Below, piece after piece: positions 16,513 to 24,797 of a stretch of 64,000 nt of DNA (positions within the stretch are counted from its first letter, which is position 1; each line of letters begins with the position of its first letter). The DNA lies in NCBI RefSeq assembly GCF_021401245.1, contig NZ_JACBFY010000006.1, positions 310,001 to 374,000 on the forward strand, given 5' to 3'. Below the pieces are notes generated by a model that saw only the letters and a program-made list of their open reading frames with translations, was not told where the DNA came from and searched no databases. Source of the DNA: Pseudacidovorax sp. NFM-22 (GTDB taxonomy: Bacteria > Pseudomonadota > Gammaproteobacteria > Burkholderiales > Burkholderiaceae_C). The translations under genes were made by a program, and so were the position numbers.

Positions 16513-17618
16513 ACCGCCTCCCGCACGCCGGGCGCCACATCGGCGCCCTCGAACAGCGCCTCCACCTGCGCGGCCCGGTGCGCATAGGTGTGGTGGGCCA
16601 GCACGCGCCGCAGGGCGGCCTGGCCGATGGCGCGGGCGCGGGCCGGGTCCAGCGCGTCCAGGTGGGCGGCGACGGCGGCCCCGTCCTCGGCCACCAGCAC
16701 CTCGGTGTCCGGCTCCAGGAAGTGCTCGATGCCGGGCCAGGCGTCGGTGATCAGGCAGGCGGCCGCGCCCGCCGCCTCGAACACCCGGGTGGCCGGCGAG
16801 AAGCCGCAGCGCGCCATGCTCTCGCGGCTGATGTTGAGCACGGCCCGCGTGCTGCAGTTGAAGGCGTTGTGGTCGGCCGTGTAGACATGGCCCAGGTGCC
16901 GCACGTTGGCGGGCAGGGCGCGGTCCTGCCAGCCGCTGCCGCCCAGCAGGAAGGCGCGGTGTGGCAGGCGCCCGGCGGCATTGAGGAAGAAGGCCTCCAC
17001 CCGGGCCTCGCGGTCGGGCAGGCGGTTGCCCAGGAAGCCCAGGTCGGCCTCGAAGCGCGGATCGGCCGCGACCGGGAAATGCGTCTCCGGGTCCAGCGCG
17101 TTGTAGACGGGCACGCAGCCGCGGGCGCCCAGTTCGAGGTAGGCCGCCACCACCGGCTCGCCCCCGCCGTAGGTCAGCACCAGGTCGAAGTCGGGCACCA
17201 GCGCGCGCAGCGGGTCGGTCGCATCGGCCTGCATGCGCGCCAGGGTGGCGGGCGCGTCCACGTCCCAGAACACCACCTGGGCGGTGGGCGCGCGCAGGGC
17301 CAGCACGGCGGACTCCAGCAGCGAATCGAACACGCCCACGCCGCTGGCCTTGACGATCAGGTCCGCGCCGCGGGCCTCTTCCACGCAGCGCAGCGCGGCG
17401 GCGGCGTCGTCGCCGGGATAGACCGTCACGCGGGCCCAGGGTGGGTCCGGGATGTCGCGGTGCTGCTGGCGGCCATAGGCATCGGGTTCGTAGAAGCGCA
17501 CGCGGTGGCCGCGCGCGGCCAGGGCGCGCAGCATGCCGCGGTAGTAGGTGGCGGCACCGTTCCAGTAGGCCGAGACCAGGCTCGAGCCGAAGAAGGCGAT
17601 GTCCAGCGGACGGGTCAT
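16509..17618 (-). CDS. CgeB-like glycosyltransferase 2
   Basis: This 369-residue GT-B enzyme begins MTRPLDIAFFGSSLVSAYWNGAA in parts, and has the CgeB-type C-terminal signature NISRESMARCGFSPATRVFEAAG followed by CLITDAWPGIEHFL. It shares a plan with the two neighbouring paralogues: an N-terminal domain starting with an IAFFGSSL strand, a central FDLVLTYGGG strand where the other copies have YDLYLSFTGG, and a C-terminal donor-binding half. It overlaps both neighbours by 4 bp (ATGA at 17615-17618 and 16509-16512). It probably adds one sugar in a glycolipid or polysaccharide pathway; donor and acceptor cannot be read from the sequence. Confidence 0.83.
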   Translation of the reverse strand: MTRPLDIAFFGSSLVSAYWNGAATYYRGMLRALAARGHRVRFYEPDAYGRQQHRDIPDPPWARVTVYPGDDAAAALRCVEEARGADLIVKASGVGVFDSLLESAVLALRAPTAQVVFWDVDAPATLARMQADATDPLRALVPDFDLVLTYGGGEPVVAAYLELGARGCVPVYNALDPETHFPVAADPRFEADLGFLGNRLPDREARVEAFFLNAAGRLPHRAFLLGGSGWQDRALPANVRHLGHVYTADHNAFNCSTRAVLNISRESMARCGFSPATRVFEAAGAAACLITDAWPGIEHFLEPDTEVLVAEDGAAVAAHLDALDPARARAIGQAALRRVLAHHTYAHRAAQVEALFEGADVAPGVREAV

Positions 17619-18745
17619 GCAGGGCTCCGGGTGTGGGTGACGGTGGTGGCAGGGGCGGACGAGGAGAGCGCCCGGTGGATGGCCAGCAGCTGGTCCACGC
17701 GGTGAGCGCAGGTGTGGCGGGCCAGCACGGTGGCGCGGCCACGGGCGGCCATCTCGCGGGCCATGGCGGGGTCGTTCTTCAGCGCCCGCAGGTGCTGGCG
17801 CATCTCGTCGCCGTCGCGGGCGACGAGGTAGTCGCTGCCGGGGTGGAACAGGTGCTCGCTGTCGTTCCAGGGCGCGGTGACCAGCGGGATGCCACAGGCC
17901 AGCGCCTCGAACATGCGGATGGTGGGAATGCCCGGCAGCTGTTGCGCATAGGGCCGCCGCGGCACGTGCACCGTGCAGCCGAAGCGGGCGAAGGCGCGGG
18001 GCACCGCATGGTTGGGCAGCCAGCCGCGGTAGTCGATGCCGCAGGCGCGCAGGCGGCCCAGGGCCTCGGGCGGATAGCGCACGCCATGCACGCGGGCCGA
18101 CAGGTGCAGGTCGGCCACGGGCTTGAGCAGGAACTCCTCCAGCTCGGCGGTGCGCTCCTCGTCGCCCCAGTTGCCGATCCAGATCAGGTCGCCGGCCCGC
18201 GGCAGGTTGGCCACCGGATGGAAGCGCCGCGCATCGGCCGCCTCGTGCCAGGTCCAGGCGCGGTGGGCCCAGCCCTGGGCCAGGTAGAGCTCGCGGATCA
18301 CTTCGCCGAAGGCCAGCACGCCGTCGTAGTCCTCCAGCGCGTAGGCGCTCATGGCCTTCGGGTCGGTCCTGCTCCTGTGGTGCGTGTCGTGGAAGAACAG
18401 GCGGTAGCGGTGGTCGCGCCGGTGGCGGCCGATGCGCTTGACCAGGGCCGGGTCGCTCCATTCGTGCACCAGCACCAGGTCGGCGCCGGCGAGGGCGCGG
18501 TCCAGGTCCAGGCTGGCGGGCTCGTAGAGATGGCTGCGCAGGCGCGGATAGGCCTGACGGAAGCCTTCGAGGGCCGAGGGGCCCTGCTCGGCCACCATCT
18601 GGGTGCGGCTCCAGCTGTCCTGCGGCTCGTACACGCGCAGGCTGTGGCCGCGCAGCAGCAGCTCCTGGCAGACACCGCGCAGGAAGTGGGCGTTGCCATG
18701 GTTCCAGCAGGAGACCAGCGAATGGCAGAAGAGGACGATGTGCAT
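17615..18745 (-). CDS. CgeB-like glycosyltransferase 3
   Basis: This 376-residue GT-B protein begins MHIVLFCHSLVSCWNHGNAH. It has LIWIGNWGDEERTAEL in the donor half, then VHVPRRPYAQQLPGIPTIRM and FEALACGIPLVTAPWNDSEHLF, the usual CgeB-type glycosyltransferase ending. The start at 18745 is preferred because the fold begins with IVLFCHSL; a start at 18784 would add 13 unsupported residues and overlap the upstream gene. It lies 16 bp after the GT4 gene and overlaps the next gene by 4 bp. It is more diverged than the other two paralogues. Confidence 0.83.
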   Translation of the reverse strand: MHIVLFCHSLVSCWNHGNAHFLRGVCQELLLRGHSLRVYEPQDSWSRTQMVAEQGPSALEGFRQAYPRLRSHLYEPASLDLDRALAGADLVLVHEWSDPALVKRIGRHRRDHRYRLFFHDTHHRSRTDPKAMSAYALEDYDGVLAFGEVIRELYLAQGWAHRAWTWHEAADARRFHPVANLPRAGDLIWIGNWGDEERTAELEEFLLKPVADLHLSARVHGVRYPPEALGRLRACGIDYRGWLPNHAVPRAFARFGCTVHVPRRPYAQQLPGIPTIRMFEALACGIPLVTAPWNDSEHLFHPGSDYLVARDGDEMRQHLRALKNDPAMAREMAARGRATVLARHTCAHRVDQLLAIHRALSSSAPATTVTHTRSPA

Positions 18746-18761
18746 CGGGTTCGGGGCTCCG

Positions 18762-19946
18762 TCAGATGAAGGGCTGGGCCGCACGCTGCGCGCCCGGGGC
18801 GCCGGAGGCCGGGCCGGCGGCAGGCGGTGTGGCAGGCGGATGGCGATCGGGCGCCTGCCTCAGCGCCTGGTACAGGCCGAGATAGGCGCCGGCCATGCGT
18901 GCGGGCGTGAACTGCAGCGCCCGCTCGCGGGCGGCGTCCGCCAGTTCGCGCCGCCGCGGCTCGTCGGCCAGCAGGCGCACCAGGGCGTCGCCCAGCGCGG
19001 CTGCGTCGCCGGGCGGCACGAAGATGGCGGCGCCTTCCCAGGTTTCGCGCAGGCTGTCGATGTCGCCCAGCACCAGCGCGCAGCCGCTGAGGGCCGCCTC
19101 CAGCACGGTCTGGCCGAAAGGCTCGTAGCGGGCCGGCAGGCAGTAGACGGCGGCGGCGGCATAGGCGCGCGCCATGCTGCTGGGGGGCAGCGGGCCGAGC
19201 GCGCAGAGCGGATGGGTGTCGACGGCCTGGCCGTCGGGTCCGCGGGTGGGGCCGGCCACGCGCACTTCCCAGCCCGCGGGCAGCGCAGAGGCAGCGCGGC
19301 GCAGCGTCTCCAGGTTCTTGGCCGGATCCCACAGCCGGCCGGCACTGAGCACCAGCGGCCGCTTGGTGCCGGCGACGAAGCGGCGCGGGTTGCGGCCATT
19401 GGGCAGCACATGGCCGGCGCGGTGCACGCCGTGGTGCCGTGCCACGGCGGCCAGCATGGCCTGCGTGGGGGCCGCGATGGCGCTGGCGCCTTCCAGGCCC
19501 GCGCGCACGGCGGCGCGGTAGCGGTCCCACTGGGCGGGCGCCGCTTCGCCATGCACGGCCTGCCACCACGACAGCACGCAGGAATGGGCCACCACCAGCG
19601 TGGGCGCGTCGAAGGGCAGGGCGCCGAAGGCGAACTGGTTCAGGTGCACCACGTCCGGCCGCAACCGGCCGGCCAGGGCCAGCAGCCATTCGCCGGCGCG
19701 GCGCACCTCGTCCCAGGGTTCGTGCATCCACTCCAGCGTGCCCTCGTGCACCTGCAAGGTCAGCCCGCGCACGGCGCCGGCTTCGGCGCGCTGGCGCTGC
19801 GTGGGCGGTGGCCCCAGTGCGGCCAGCACCACGCGGTGGCCCCAGCCCGCGAGAGCGCGTGCCAGTTCGATGCTGTGCTGCCACACGCCGCCGACGGTGT
19901 CGGTGGTCATCAGCACGCGCAGGGGCCGCGCCTCAGGCACGTCCAT
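18762..19946 (-). CDS. Family 4 glycosyltransferase
   Basis: This 394-residue GT-B retaining glycosyltransferase begins RVLMTTDTVGGVWQHSIELA, with the glycogen synthase-like GGVW. It has VLSAGRLWDPAKNLETLRRA in the middle and the GT4 nucleotide-sugar motif PARYEPFGQTVLEAALSGCA. Part of the N-terminal domain (PDVVHLNQFAFGALPFDAP) is also typical. The C-terminal 35 residues are Pro/Ala-rich and probably disordered. It overlaps the preceding oxidoreductase gene by 14 bp. It is likely to act in the cytoplasm on the same glycoconjugate as the CgeB-like enzymes. Confidence 0.9.
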   Translation of the reverse strand: MDVPEARPLRVLMTTDTVGGVWQHSIELARALAGWGHRVVLAALGPPPTQRQRAEAGAVRGLTLQVHEGTLEWMHEPWDEVRRAGEWLLALAGRLRPDVVHLNQFAFGALPFDAPTLVVAHSCVLSWWQAVHGEAAPAQWDRYRAAVRAGLEGASAIAAPTQAMLAAVARHHGVHRAGHVLPNGRNPRRFVAGTKRPLVLSAGRLWDPAKNLETLRRAASALPAGWEVRVAGPTRGPDGQAVDTHPLCALGPLPPSSMARAYAAAAVYCLPARYEPFGQTVLEAALSGCALVLGDIDSLRETWEGAAIFVPPGDAAALGDALVRLLADEPRRRELADAARERALQFTPARMAGAYLGLYQALRQAPDRHPPATPPAAGPASGAPGAQRAAQPFI

Positions 19947-21213
19947 AGAGCTGGTCCAGCAGTTCGGCCACGCGCAGGGCCTGCCAGGCCTCGGCGTCGA
20001 AGCGCCCGCCTGTCGCCACGGCGCGGGCCCATTGCACCGCGGCGCGGCCGCCCCAGTCGTCGGGCGGGCCGGCCAGGCGCTCGGCGCGGGTGCCGTGGCA
20101 GCGCTCGGCCACGAAGTCGTAGAAGGAGCCGTCCACGTTGGTCATGCGCGCGCTGCCGCGGGTGCCGTGGAAGTGGGCCTCGATCACCGCGTCGCGCCCG
20201 GCCGAAAGGTTCCAGGAACAGGCCAGCCGCACGCTGGTGCCCGGCGCCAGGGTGAACTGGGCCAGGGCATGGTCCTCGACCTCGTCGGGCGCGGGGCCCA
20301 GGCGTCGGCCCTGCGCGTACAGCCGCGCCGAGGCTTCGTCGGCCACGGGAAAGTCCATGACCCACAACGCCAGGTCCACCAGGTGCGTGCCCAGGTCGAT
20401 CAGGCAGCCGCCGCCCGCGAGCGCCGGGTCGCGGAACCAGGCCTTGTCGGGCCCATAGGCGTTGTGGAAGACCAGGTCGATGGCATAGACCTCGCCCAGC
20501 TCGCCGCTGCGCACCTGCGCGGCCACGGCCCGCGCGGCGGCGGTGTGGCGGTAGCACAGGTCCACGCCCAGCCGCCGGTCGGCGCGCTGCGCGGCCTCGA
20601 TGACGGCGCGCGTTTCCGCGGCGGTGCGGGCCAGGGGCTTCTGGCAGAAGACGGCGAGGCCGGCCTCCAGCGCCGCGCGGGCCTGGGCGGCATGCAGGGC
20701 GCTGGGCGTGGCGATGACCAGGCCGTCGAGCGGCAGCCCGGCCGGCAGGTCGAGGGCGCCGGGCAGGGTGCGGGCCGCCGGGGCCAGCGCCGCCGCGGCA
20801 TTGAGGCTGGCGGGGTCGCTGTCGCACAACAGCAGCGCCTGGGCGGCGCCGTCCTGCAGCAGGGCCTGCATGCGGTGGCGGCCGATCCAGCCCACGCCGA
20901 GAAAGCCGAGCTGGGCGGGCCTGAGCGCCGCCTGCGCGCCGTTCTGCCCTTCGACAAGCTCAGGGCGAACGGGGTCAGGGTCTTGGTGACCCCCTTCCCG
21001 TTCGGGCCCAGGGCGAACGGAGCCAGGGTCTTGGCGACCCCCTTCCCGTTCGGGTCCAGGGCGGACGGAGGCAGGGTCTTGGTGGCCCCCTACCCGTTCG
21101 GGCCCAGGGCGAACGGAGTCAGGGTCGTGATGACCCCCTGCCCGTTCGGGCTGAGCTTGTCGAAGCCAGGGCGCGCCTGCCGCCTGCGCGCCGTTCGTCA
21201 TCCGCGCGTTCAC
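19933..21213 (-). CDS. Gfo/Idh/MocA family oxidoreductase with repeat-encoded N-terminus
   Basis: This 426-residue protein has an NAD(P)-binding fold that starts only near residue 98 (LGFLGVGWIGRHRMQALL). It is followed by CQKPLARTAAETRAVIEAA, with the conserved EKP-type lysine as QKP, and by GGCLIDLGTHLVDLALWVM, with the catalytic D-x-x-x-H. The first 95 residues are mostly four 16-residue repeats (PERVGGHQDPASVRPG and variants) encoded by a 48-bp DNA repeat. The GTG at 21213 overlaps the upstream stop (GTGA). It probably oxidises or reduces a sugar or inositol intermediate; inositol is plausible because an inositol-phosphate synthase gene is nearby. Confidence 0.85.
   Translation of the reverse strand: MNARMTNGAQAAGAPWLRQAQPERAGGHHDPDSVRPGPERVGGHQDPASVRPGPEREGGRQDPGSVRPGPEREGGHQDPDPVRPELVEGQNGAQAALRPAQLGFLGVGWIGRHRMQALLQDGAAQALLLCDSDPASLNAAAALAPAARTLPGALDLPAGLPLDGLVIATPSALHAAQARAALEAGLAVFCQKPLARTAAETRAVIEAAQRADRRLGVDLCYRHTAAARAVAAQVRSGELGEVYAIDLVFHNAYGPDKAWFRDPALAGGGCLIDLGTHLVDLALWVMDFPVADEASARLYAQGRRLGPAPDEVEDHALAQFTLAPGTSVRLACSWNLSAGRDAVIEAHFHGTRGSARMTNVDGSFYDFVAERCHGTRAERLAGPPDDWGGRAAVQWARAVATGGRFDAEAWQALRVAELLDQLYGRA
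20927..21195. repeat. Four 48-bp tandem repeats in an inverted-repeat-bounded element with 17-bp flanking direct repeats
   Basis: Units of 48 bp (CAGGGCGAACGG, then CAGGGTCTTGG, then CCCGTTCGGG) repeat four times between about 20960 and 21150. The array is bounded by CCCTTCGACAAGCTCAGG at about 20947 and its inverse CTGAGCTTGTCGAAG at about 21151. The 17-mer GCCGCCTGCGCGCCGTT flanks the whole block at 20927-20943 and 21179-21195. The block is in frame inside the oxidoreductase gene. Confidence 0.8.
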
Positions 21214-22238
21214 GCGATGCCCTCCGGCACCACCAGCGCCTTGAGGAAGCCGTCGGGCCGCTCCCGGGTGAGGGTCAGGGCCTCGTCCAGCCGCGACATC
21301 GGCAGCTGGTGGGTGAAGAACTCGCGCGGGTCCAGCCGGCCTTCCTGCACCCAGGCGATGGCGCGGCGCATGCCGTCGATGTAGCGCGCGGGCTGGCGCT
21401 CGTGCGCGTTCACCACGTCCAGGCCGCGCCAGTTCCATTGCTGCAGGTTGACCTGGCGCAGGCCGTCCTGGTGGTAGCCGGCGATCACCAGCCGGCCGCC
21501 TTCGGCCGCGAGGGCGCTGGCCAGGTCGAGCGTGGACTGCAGGCCCGCCGCCTCGATCACCCGCTCGCACAGCCGGCCGCCGGTCAGCTCGGCCACGGCG
21601 GCGGTGGCGGCCTGCAGGTCGGCCACGTCCAGGGCCTCCTCGGCCCCGAAGCGCAGCGCCATCTGGCGCGCATAGGCCCGGCGCGAGAGCGCGATCACCC
21701 GCGCGCCGGCCTGGCTGGCCAGGCGCGTGAGCACCGCGCCCAGAAAGCCGATGCCCACGATGGCCACCGTCTGGCCCGCGCGGATGTCGCTGCGTTCCAG
21801 GATGTTGGCGGCGCAGGCCAGCGGCTCGCCCGGGAAGGGCAGGCCCTCCAGCGAGGGCGGCAGTGGCAGCACCGCGGCGGCGTCGGCGACATCGAATTCG
21901 GCATGGCCGGCGTAACTCAGCGCGGCGACGCGCTGCCCGGGCCGCAGCCCTTCCACGCCCGCCCCCACGGCCTCGATGCGGCCCCAGGCCTCGTGGCCCG
22001 GCGCGCCCGGCGGCAGCGGATAGTCGAACCAGGGCCGGCCTTCCCACACCGGCAGGCTGGAGGCGCAGACGCCGCAGCCTTCCAGGCGCAGCAGCACCTG
22101 GCCCGGGCCGGGCCGGGGACGCGCCACCTGCGCGACGGCGAAGCGGCCCGGCTCGGCGAGCACGGCGGCCTGCATGCTCGGCGCGGCCCCGGCCCCCGCG
22201 GCGGTGCGGTCGACCTCGAATGCGGCGGCGTCGTTCAT
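21210..22238 (-). CDS. Medium-chain (zinc-type) alcohol dehydrogenase family protein
   Basis: This 342-residue MDR protein has the catalytic-domain Cys motif LEGCGVCASSLPVWEG, PGHEAWGRIEAVGAGVEGL, and an NAD-binding motif VAIVGIGFLGAVLTRLA. The four-Cys lobe that binds structural zinc in classical alcohol dehydrogenases is absent. It begins inside the stop of the epimerase gene upstream (ATGA) and ends inside the oxidoreductase start (GTGA). Sorbitol/threonine dehydrogenase-like members act on polyols, so a role in making the sugar or cyclitol donor of this cluster is possible. Confidence 0.87.
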   Translation of the reverse strand: MNDAAAFEVDRTAAGAGAAPSMQAAVLAEPGRFAVAQVARPRPGPGQVLLRLEGCGVCASSLPVWEGRPWFDYPLPPGAPGHEAWGRIEAVGAGVEGLRPGQRVAALSYAGHAEFDVADAAAVLPLPPSLEGLPFPGEPLACAANILERSDIRAGQTVAIVGIGFLGAVLTRLASQAGARVIALSRRAYARQMALRFGAEEALDVADLQAATAAVAELTGGRLCERVIEAAGLQSTLDLASALAAEGGRLVIAGYHQDGLRQVNLQQWNWRGLDVVNAHERQPARYIDGMRRAIAWVQEGRLDPREFFTHQLPMSRLDEALTLTRERPDGFLKALVVPEGIA

Positions 22239-23383
22239 GCGGCCTCCTTGCCCTGCAGCGGTGCGGGCACCTGGACGGCCTGCGCCACGCCGGCGCCGGC
22301 CTCGGCCGCCGAGCGGGCGGCGGTCTGGCCCAGCCGCTCGTGCAGCCAGTCCCGCAGGCGATGCAGCCCTTCGGCCACGCCCACGCGCGGCAGCCAGCCG
22401 GTGGCGGCCTGGAGGGCGCGGGTGTCGCTCACGTAGTAGCGCTGGTCGCCGGTGCGCCAGCCGTCGTAGCCCAGTCGCATCGGCGCCCCCTGCATGGCCT
22501 CGATCAGCGCCACCATGCGCCGCAGGCTCACGGTGTTGGCCGGCCCGCCGCCCACGTTGAACACCTGGCCGCGCAGCGTGTCCATGCGCGCGTCCAGCCG
22601 CAGCATGGCGTCGAGCAGGTCGTCCACATGCAGCACGTCGCGCACCTGCTGGCCATCGCCGTACAGCGTCAGGGGCTCGCCCTGCAGCGCCCGCAGCAGG
22701 AAGTGCGCGACCCAGCCCTGGTCCTCGGTGCCGAACTGCCGCTGGCCGTAGATGCAGCTCATGCGCAGCACCACCGTGGGCAGGCCGAAGCTGCGCGCGT
22801 AGTCGCGCACGTACTGGTCGGCCGCGCCCTTGGAGCAGCCATAGGGGCTGTGGAAGTCCAGCGGCCGGTCCTCGCCGATGCCATGGGCGGCCAGCTGCGC
22901 GTCCTGCGGCGCGTAGCCCTCGTCGCCCAGCTGCAGCGGCACGTCGTCGAGCGCGCCGTAGACTTTGTTGGTGGAGGTGATGAGCACGCTGGGCGGCACC
23001 GCCTGTCGGCGCGCGGCCTCCAGCACGTTGAGCGTGCCCAGCGCGTTGACCTCGAAGTCGGTGCGCGGATCGTCCAGGCTGGTGGTCACGGCCACCTGCG
23101 CCGCGAAGTGGAAGACGCGCCGCGCCTGCGCCACGGCCTCGCGCACGGCCGCGGCGTCGCGCACGTCTCCGGTCATCACCGACAGGCGCGCGCCGTGCTG
23201 CGTGCGCAGCCATTCGAGGTTGTCGGCCACGCCGGCGCGCGAAAGGTTGTCGAGCACCAGCACCCGCTCGCCCGCCGACAGCAGGCGGTGCGCCAGGTTG
23301 CTGCCGACGAAGCCGGCGCCGCCGGTGATCAGGGTCAGGCCCTCGCTGCCGTGCGCGTCGCGCGTGGCTTCTGCCGCCGTCAT
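22235..23383 (-). CDS. NAD-dependent epimerase/dehydratase (CDP-paratose 2-epimerase-like SDR)
   Basis: This 382-residue extended SDR has a cofactor motif TLITGGAGFVGSN, a catalytic YGCSK (Y-x-x-x-K) with an upstream STNKVYG, and a C-terminal sugar-binding part (RGQVFNVGGGPANTVSLRR, then DQRYYVSDT). STNKVYG and MSCIYGQRQFG are features of CDP-tyvelose/paratose 2-epimerases, so the substrate may be a CDP- or UDP-sugar. It begins 8 bp after the preceding gene and overlaps the dehydrogenase by 4 bp. Confidence 0.85.
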   Translation of the reverse strand: MTAAEATRDAHGSEGLTLITGGAGFVGSNLAHRLLSAGERVLVLDNLSRAGVADNLEWLRTQHGARLSVMTGDVRDAAAVREAVAQARRVFHFAAQVAVTTSLDDPRTDFEVNALGTLNVLEAARRQAVPPSVLITSTNKVYGALDDVPLQLGDEGYAPQDAQLAAHGIGEDRPLDFHSPYGCSKGAADQYVRDYARSFGLPTVVLRMSCIYGQRQFGTEDQGWVAHFLLRALQGEPLTLYGDGQQVRDVLHVDDLLDAMLRLDARMDTLRGQVFNVGGGPANTVSLRRMVALIEAMQGAPMRLGYDGWRTGDQRYYVSDTRALQAATGWLPRVGVAEGLHRLRDWLHERLGQTAARSAAEAGAGVAQAVQVPAPLQGKEAA

Positions 23384-23391
23384 GGCGCCGC

Positions 23392-24510
23392 TCACAGCGC
23401 CAGCCCCCGGCGCGCCAGCTCGGCGCTGGCCTGCGACACGCGGTCGATGGCGGCCTGGCCTTCGAGCCAGGCGGCCAGCTCGGTCAGGCCGCCGCTCAGG
23501 TCGACCTGCGGTGCATAGCCCAGCACCCGCCTGGCCTTGTCGATGTCGGCATAGCAGTGGCGGATGTCGCCGGTGCGGTACTTGCCGGTGATCTCGGGCG
23601 CGATGTCCTCGCGGCCCACGGCGCGGGCCACGCGCTCGGCCACCTCGCGCACGGTGTAGGGCACGCCGCTGCCGAGGTTGAACACCTCGCCGGCGGCGGC
23701 CTCGCTCTCCATCGCCAGGCGGCAGCCGCGTGCGATGTCGTACACGCTCACGAAGTCGCGTTGCTGCAGCCCGTCCTCGAAGATCTGCGGCGCATTGCCG
23801 TTGAGCAGCCGCGCCGCGAAGATGGCCAGCACGCCGGTGTAGGGATTGGAGAGCGCCTGCCGCGGCCCGTAGGCATTGAAGAAGCGCAGCGCCACGGTCT
23901 TGAAGCCGTAGGCGCGGCCGGTCATCAGGCACAGCCGCTCCTGGTCGTACTTGGACAGCGCATAGACCGAGGCCAGGGCCGGCGCCTTGCTCTCGGGCGT
24001 GGGGGCCGGCACCAGGGCGCGACCCTGCGCGTCCTGCCACTCCCACTGGCCGGCACGCAACTGCGCCAAGGGCCGCTCGCCCATGTCGCGCACCTGGCCG
24101 TCGGCATCGCGGTACAGGCCTTCGCCGTACAGGCTCATGCTGGAGGCCACGATGAGCTGCTCCACCGGCTTCTCGATCAGCGCCTCCAGCAGCACCGCGG
24201 TGCCCAGGTTGTTGGTGCGCGTGTAGTGCGCGATCTCGTACATGCTCTGGCCCACGCCCACCGCGGCGGCGAAGTGGTAGACGGTGTCGATGCCCTGCAG
24301 CGCCGCGCGCACGGCCTGCGGGTCGGTCACGTCGCCCACCCTCAGCTCCACCGCGGCGTCCAGGTACTCGGGCCGTCCCCCGCCGTCGCCATGCACCTGC
24401 GGCACGAGGCTGTCGAGCACCCGCACATGGTGGCCGCGGGCGAGCAGCTCGTCCGCGAGGTGGGAACCGATGAAACCGGCGCCGCCGGTGATCAGCACGT
24501 TCTTGGGCAT
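23392..24510 (-). CDS. NAD-dependent sugar-nucleotide epimerase (UDP-glucose 4-epimerase/dTDP-rhamnose 4-epimerase-like)
   Basis: This 372-residue extended SDR begins MPKNVLITGGAGFIGSHLAD, has FAAAVGVGQSMYEIA, a catalytic YALSKYDQE (Y-x-x-x-K) and FFNAYGPRQALSNPYTGVLA. It ends with RTGDIRHCYADIDKARRVLG. It is the first gene of the nine-gene minus-strand operon. The start at 24510 gives the N-terminus expected for the family. The 24511-24797 gap separates it from the divergent inositol-phosphate synthase gene; it must contain both promoters, although I could not define -35/-10 boxes. Confidence 0.88.
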   Translation of the reverse strand: MPKNVLITGGAGFIGSHLADELLARGHHVRVLDSLVPQVHGDGGGRPEYLDAAVELRVGDVTDPQAVRAALQGIDTVYHFAAAVGVGQSMYEIAHYTRTNNLGTAVLLEALIEKPVEQLIVASSMSLYGEGLYRDADGQVRDMGERPLAQLRAGQWEWQDAQGRALVPAPTPESKAPALASVYALSKYDQERLCLMTGRAYGFKTVALRFFNAYGPRQALSNPYTGVLAIFAARLLNGNAPQIFEDGLQQRDFVSVYDIARGCRLAMESEAAAGEVFNLGSGVPYTVREVAERVARAVGREDIAPEITGKYRTGDIRHCYADIDKARRVLGYAPQVDLSGGLTELAAWLEGQAAIDRVSQASAELARRGLAL

Positions 24511-24797
24511 GAAGGCCTTTCTCGTCGTCTTGCCCCGCTGGAAACGGCGACGGCGCCGAAGGGCGCCGCGGCAGGCGGGCCGGGTGCGTGCCCCCACTGC
24601 GAAAGCCAGCGTGGAGCGGGGGGCGCGCGCGGCCTTGTCGGCCAACTTCCGGGGTGCCGTAGGTGGGACGCTGGACCGCCCCGCAGCCCGCGCAGCCAGG
24701 TAGAAGCCGGCGCTAATCTGGCCGCGAGCCCAGGTCGCCGTGCGCGCCCTGACGGCTTGCATTGCGCAGCGCGCACAACCAACCAGGCACATCGCAA

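Noticed and set aside
20955-21160. Tandem 48-bp repeats considered as a CRISPR array
   Set aside because: The units are contiguous and degenerate, with no unique spacers and no cas genes; they are in frame within a coding sequence.
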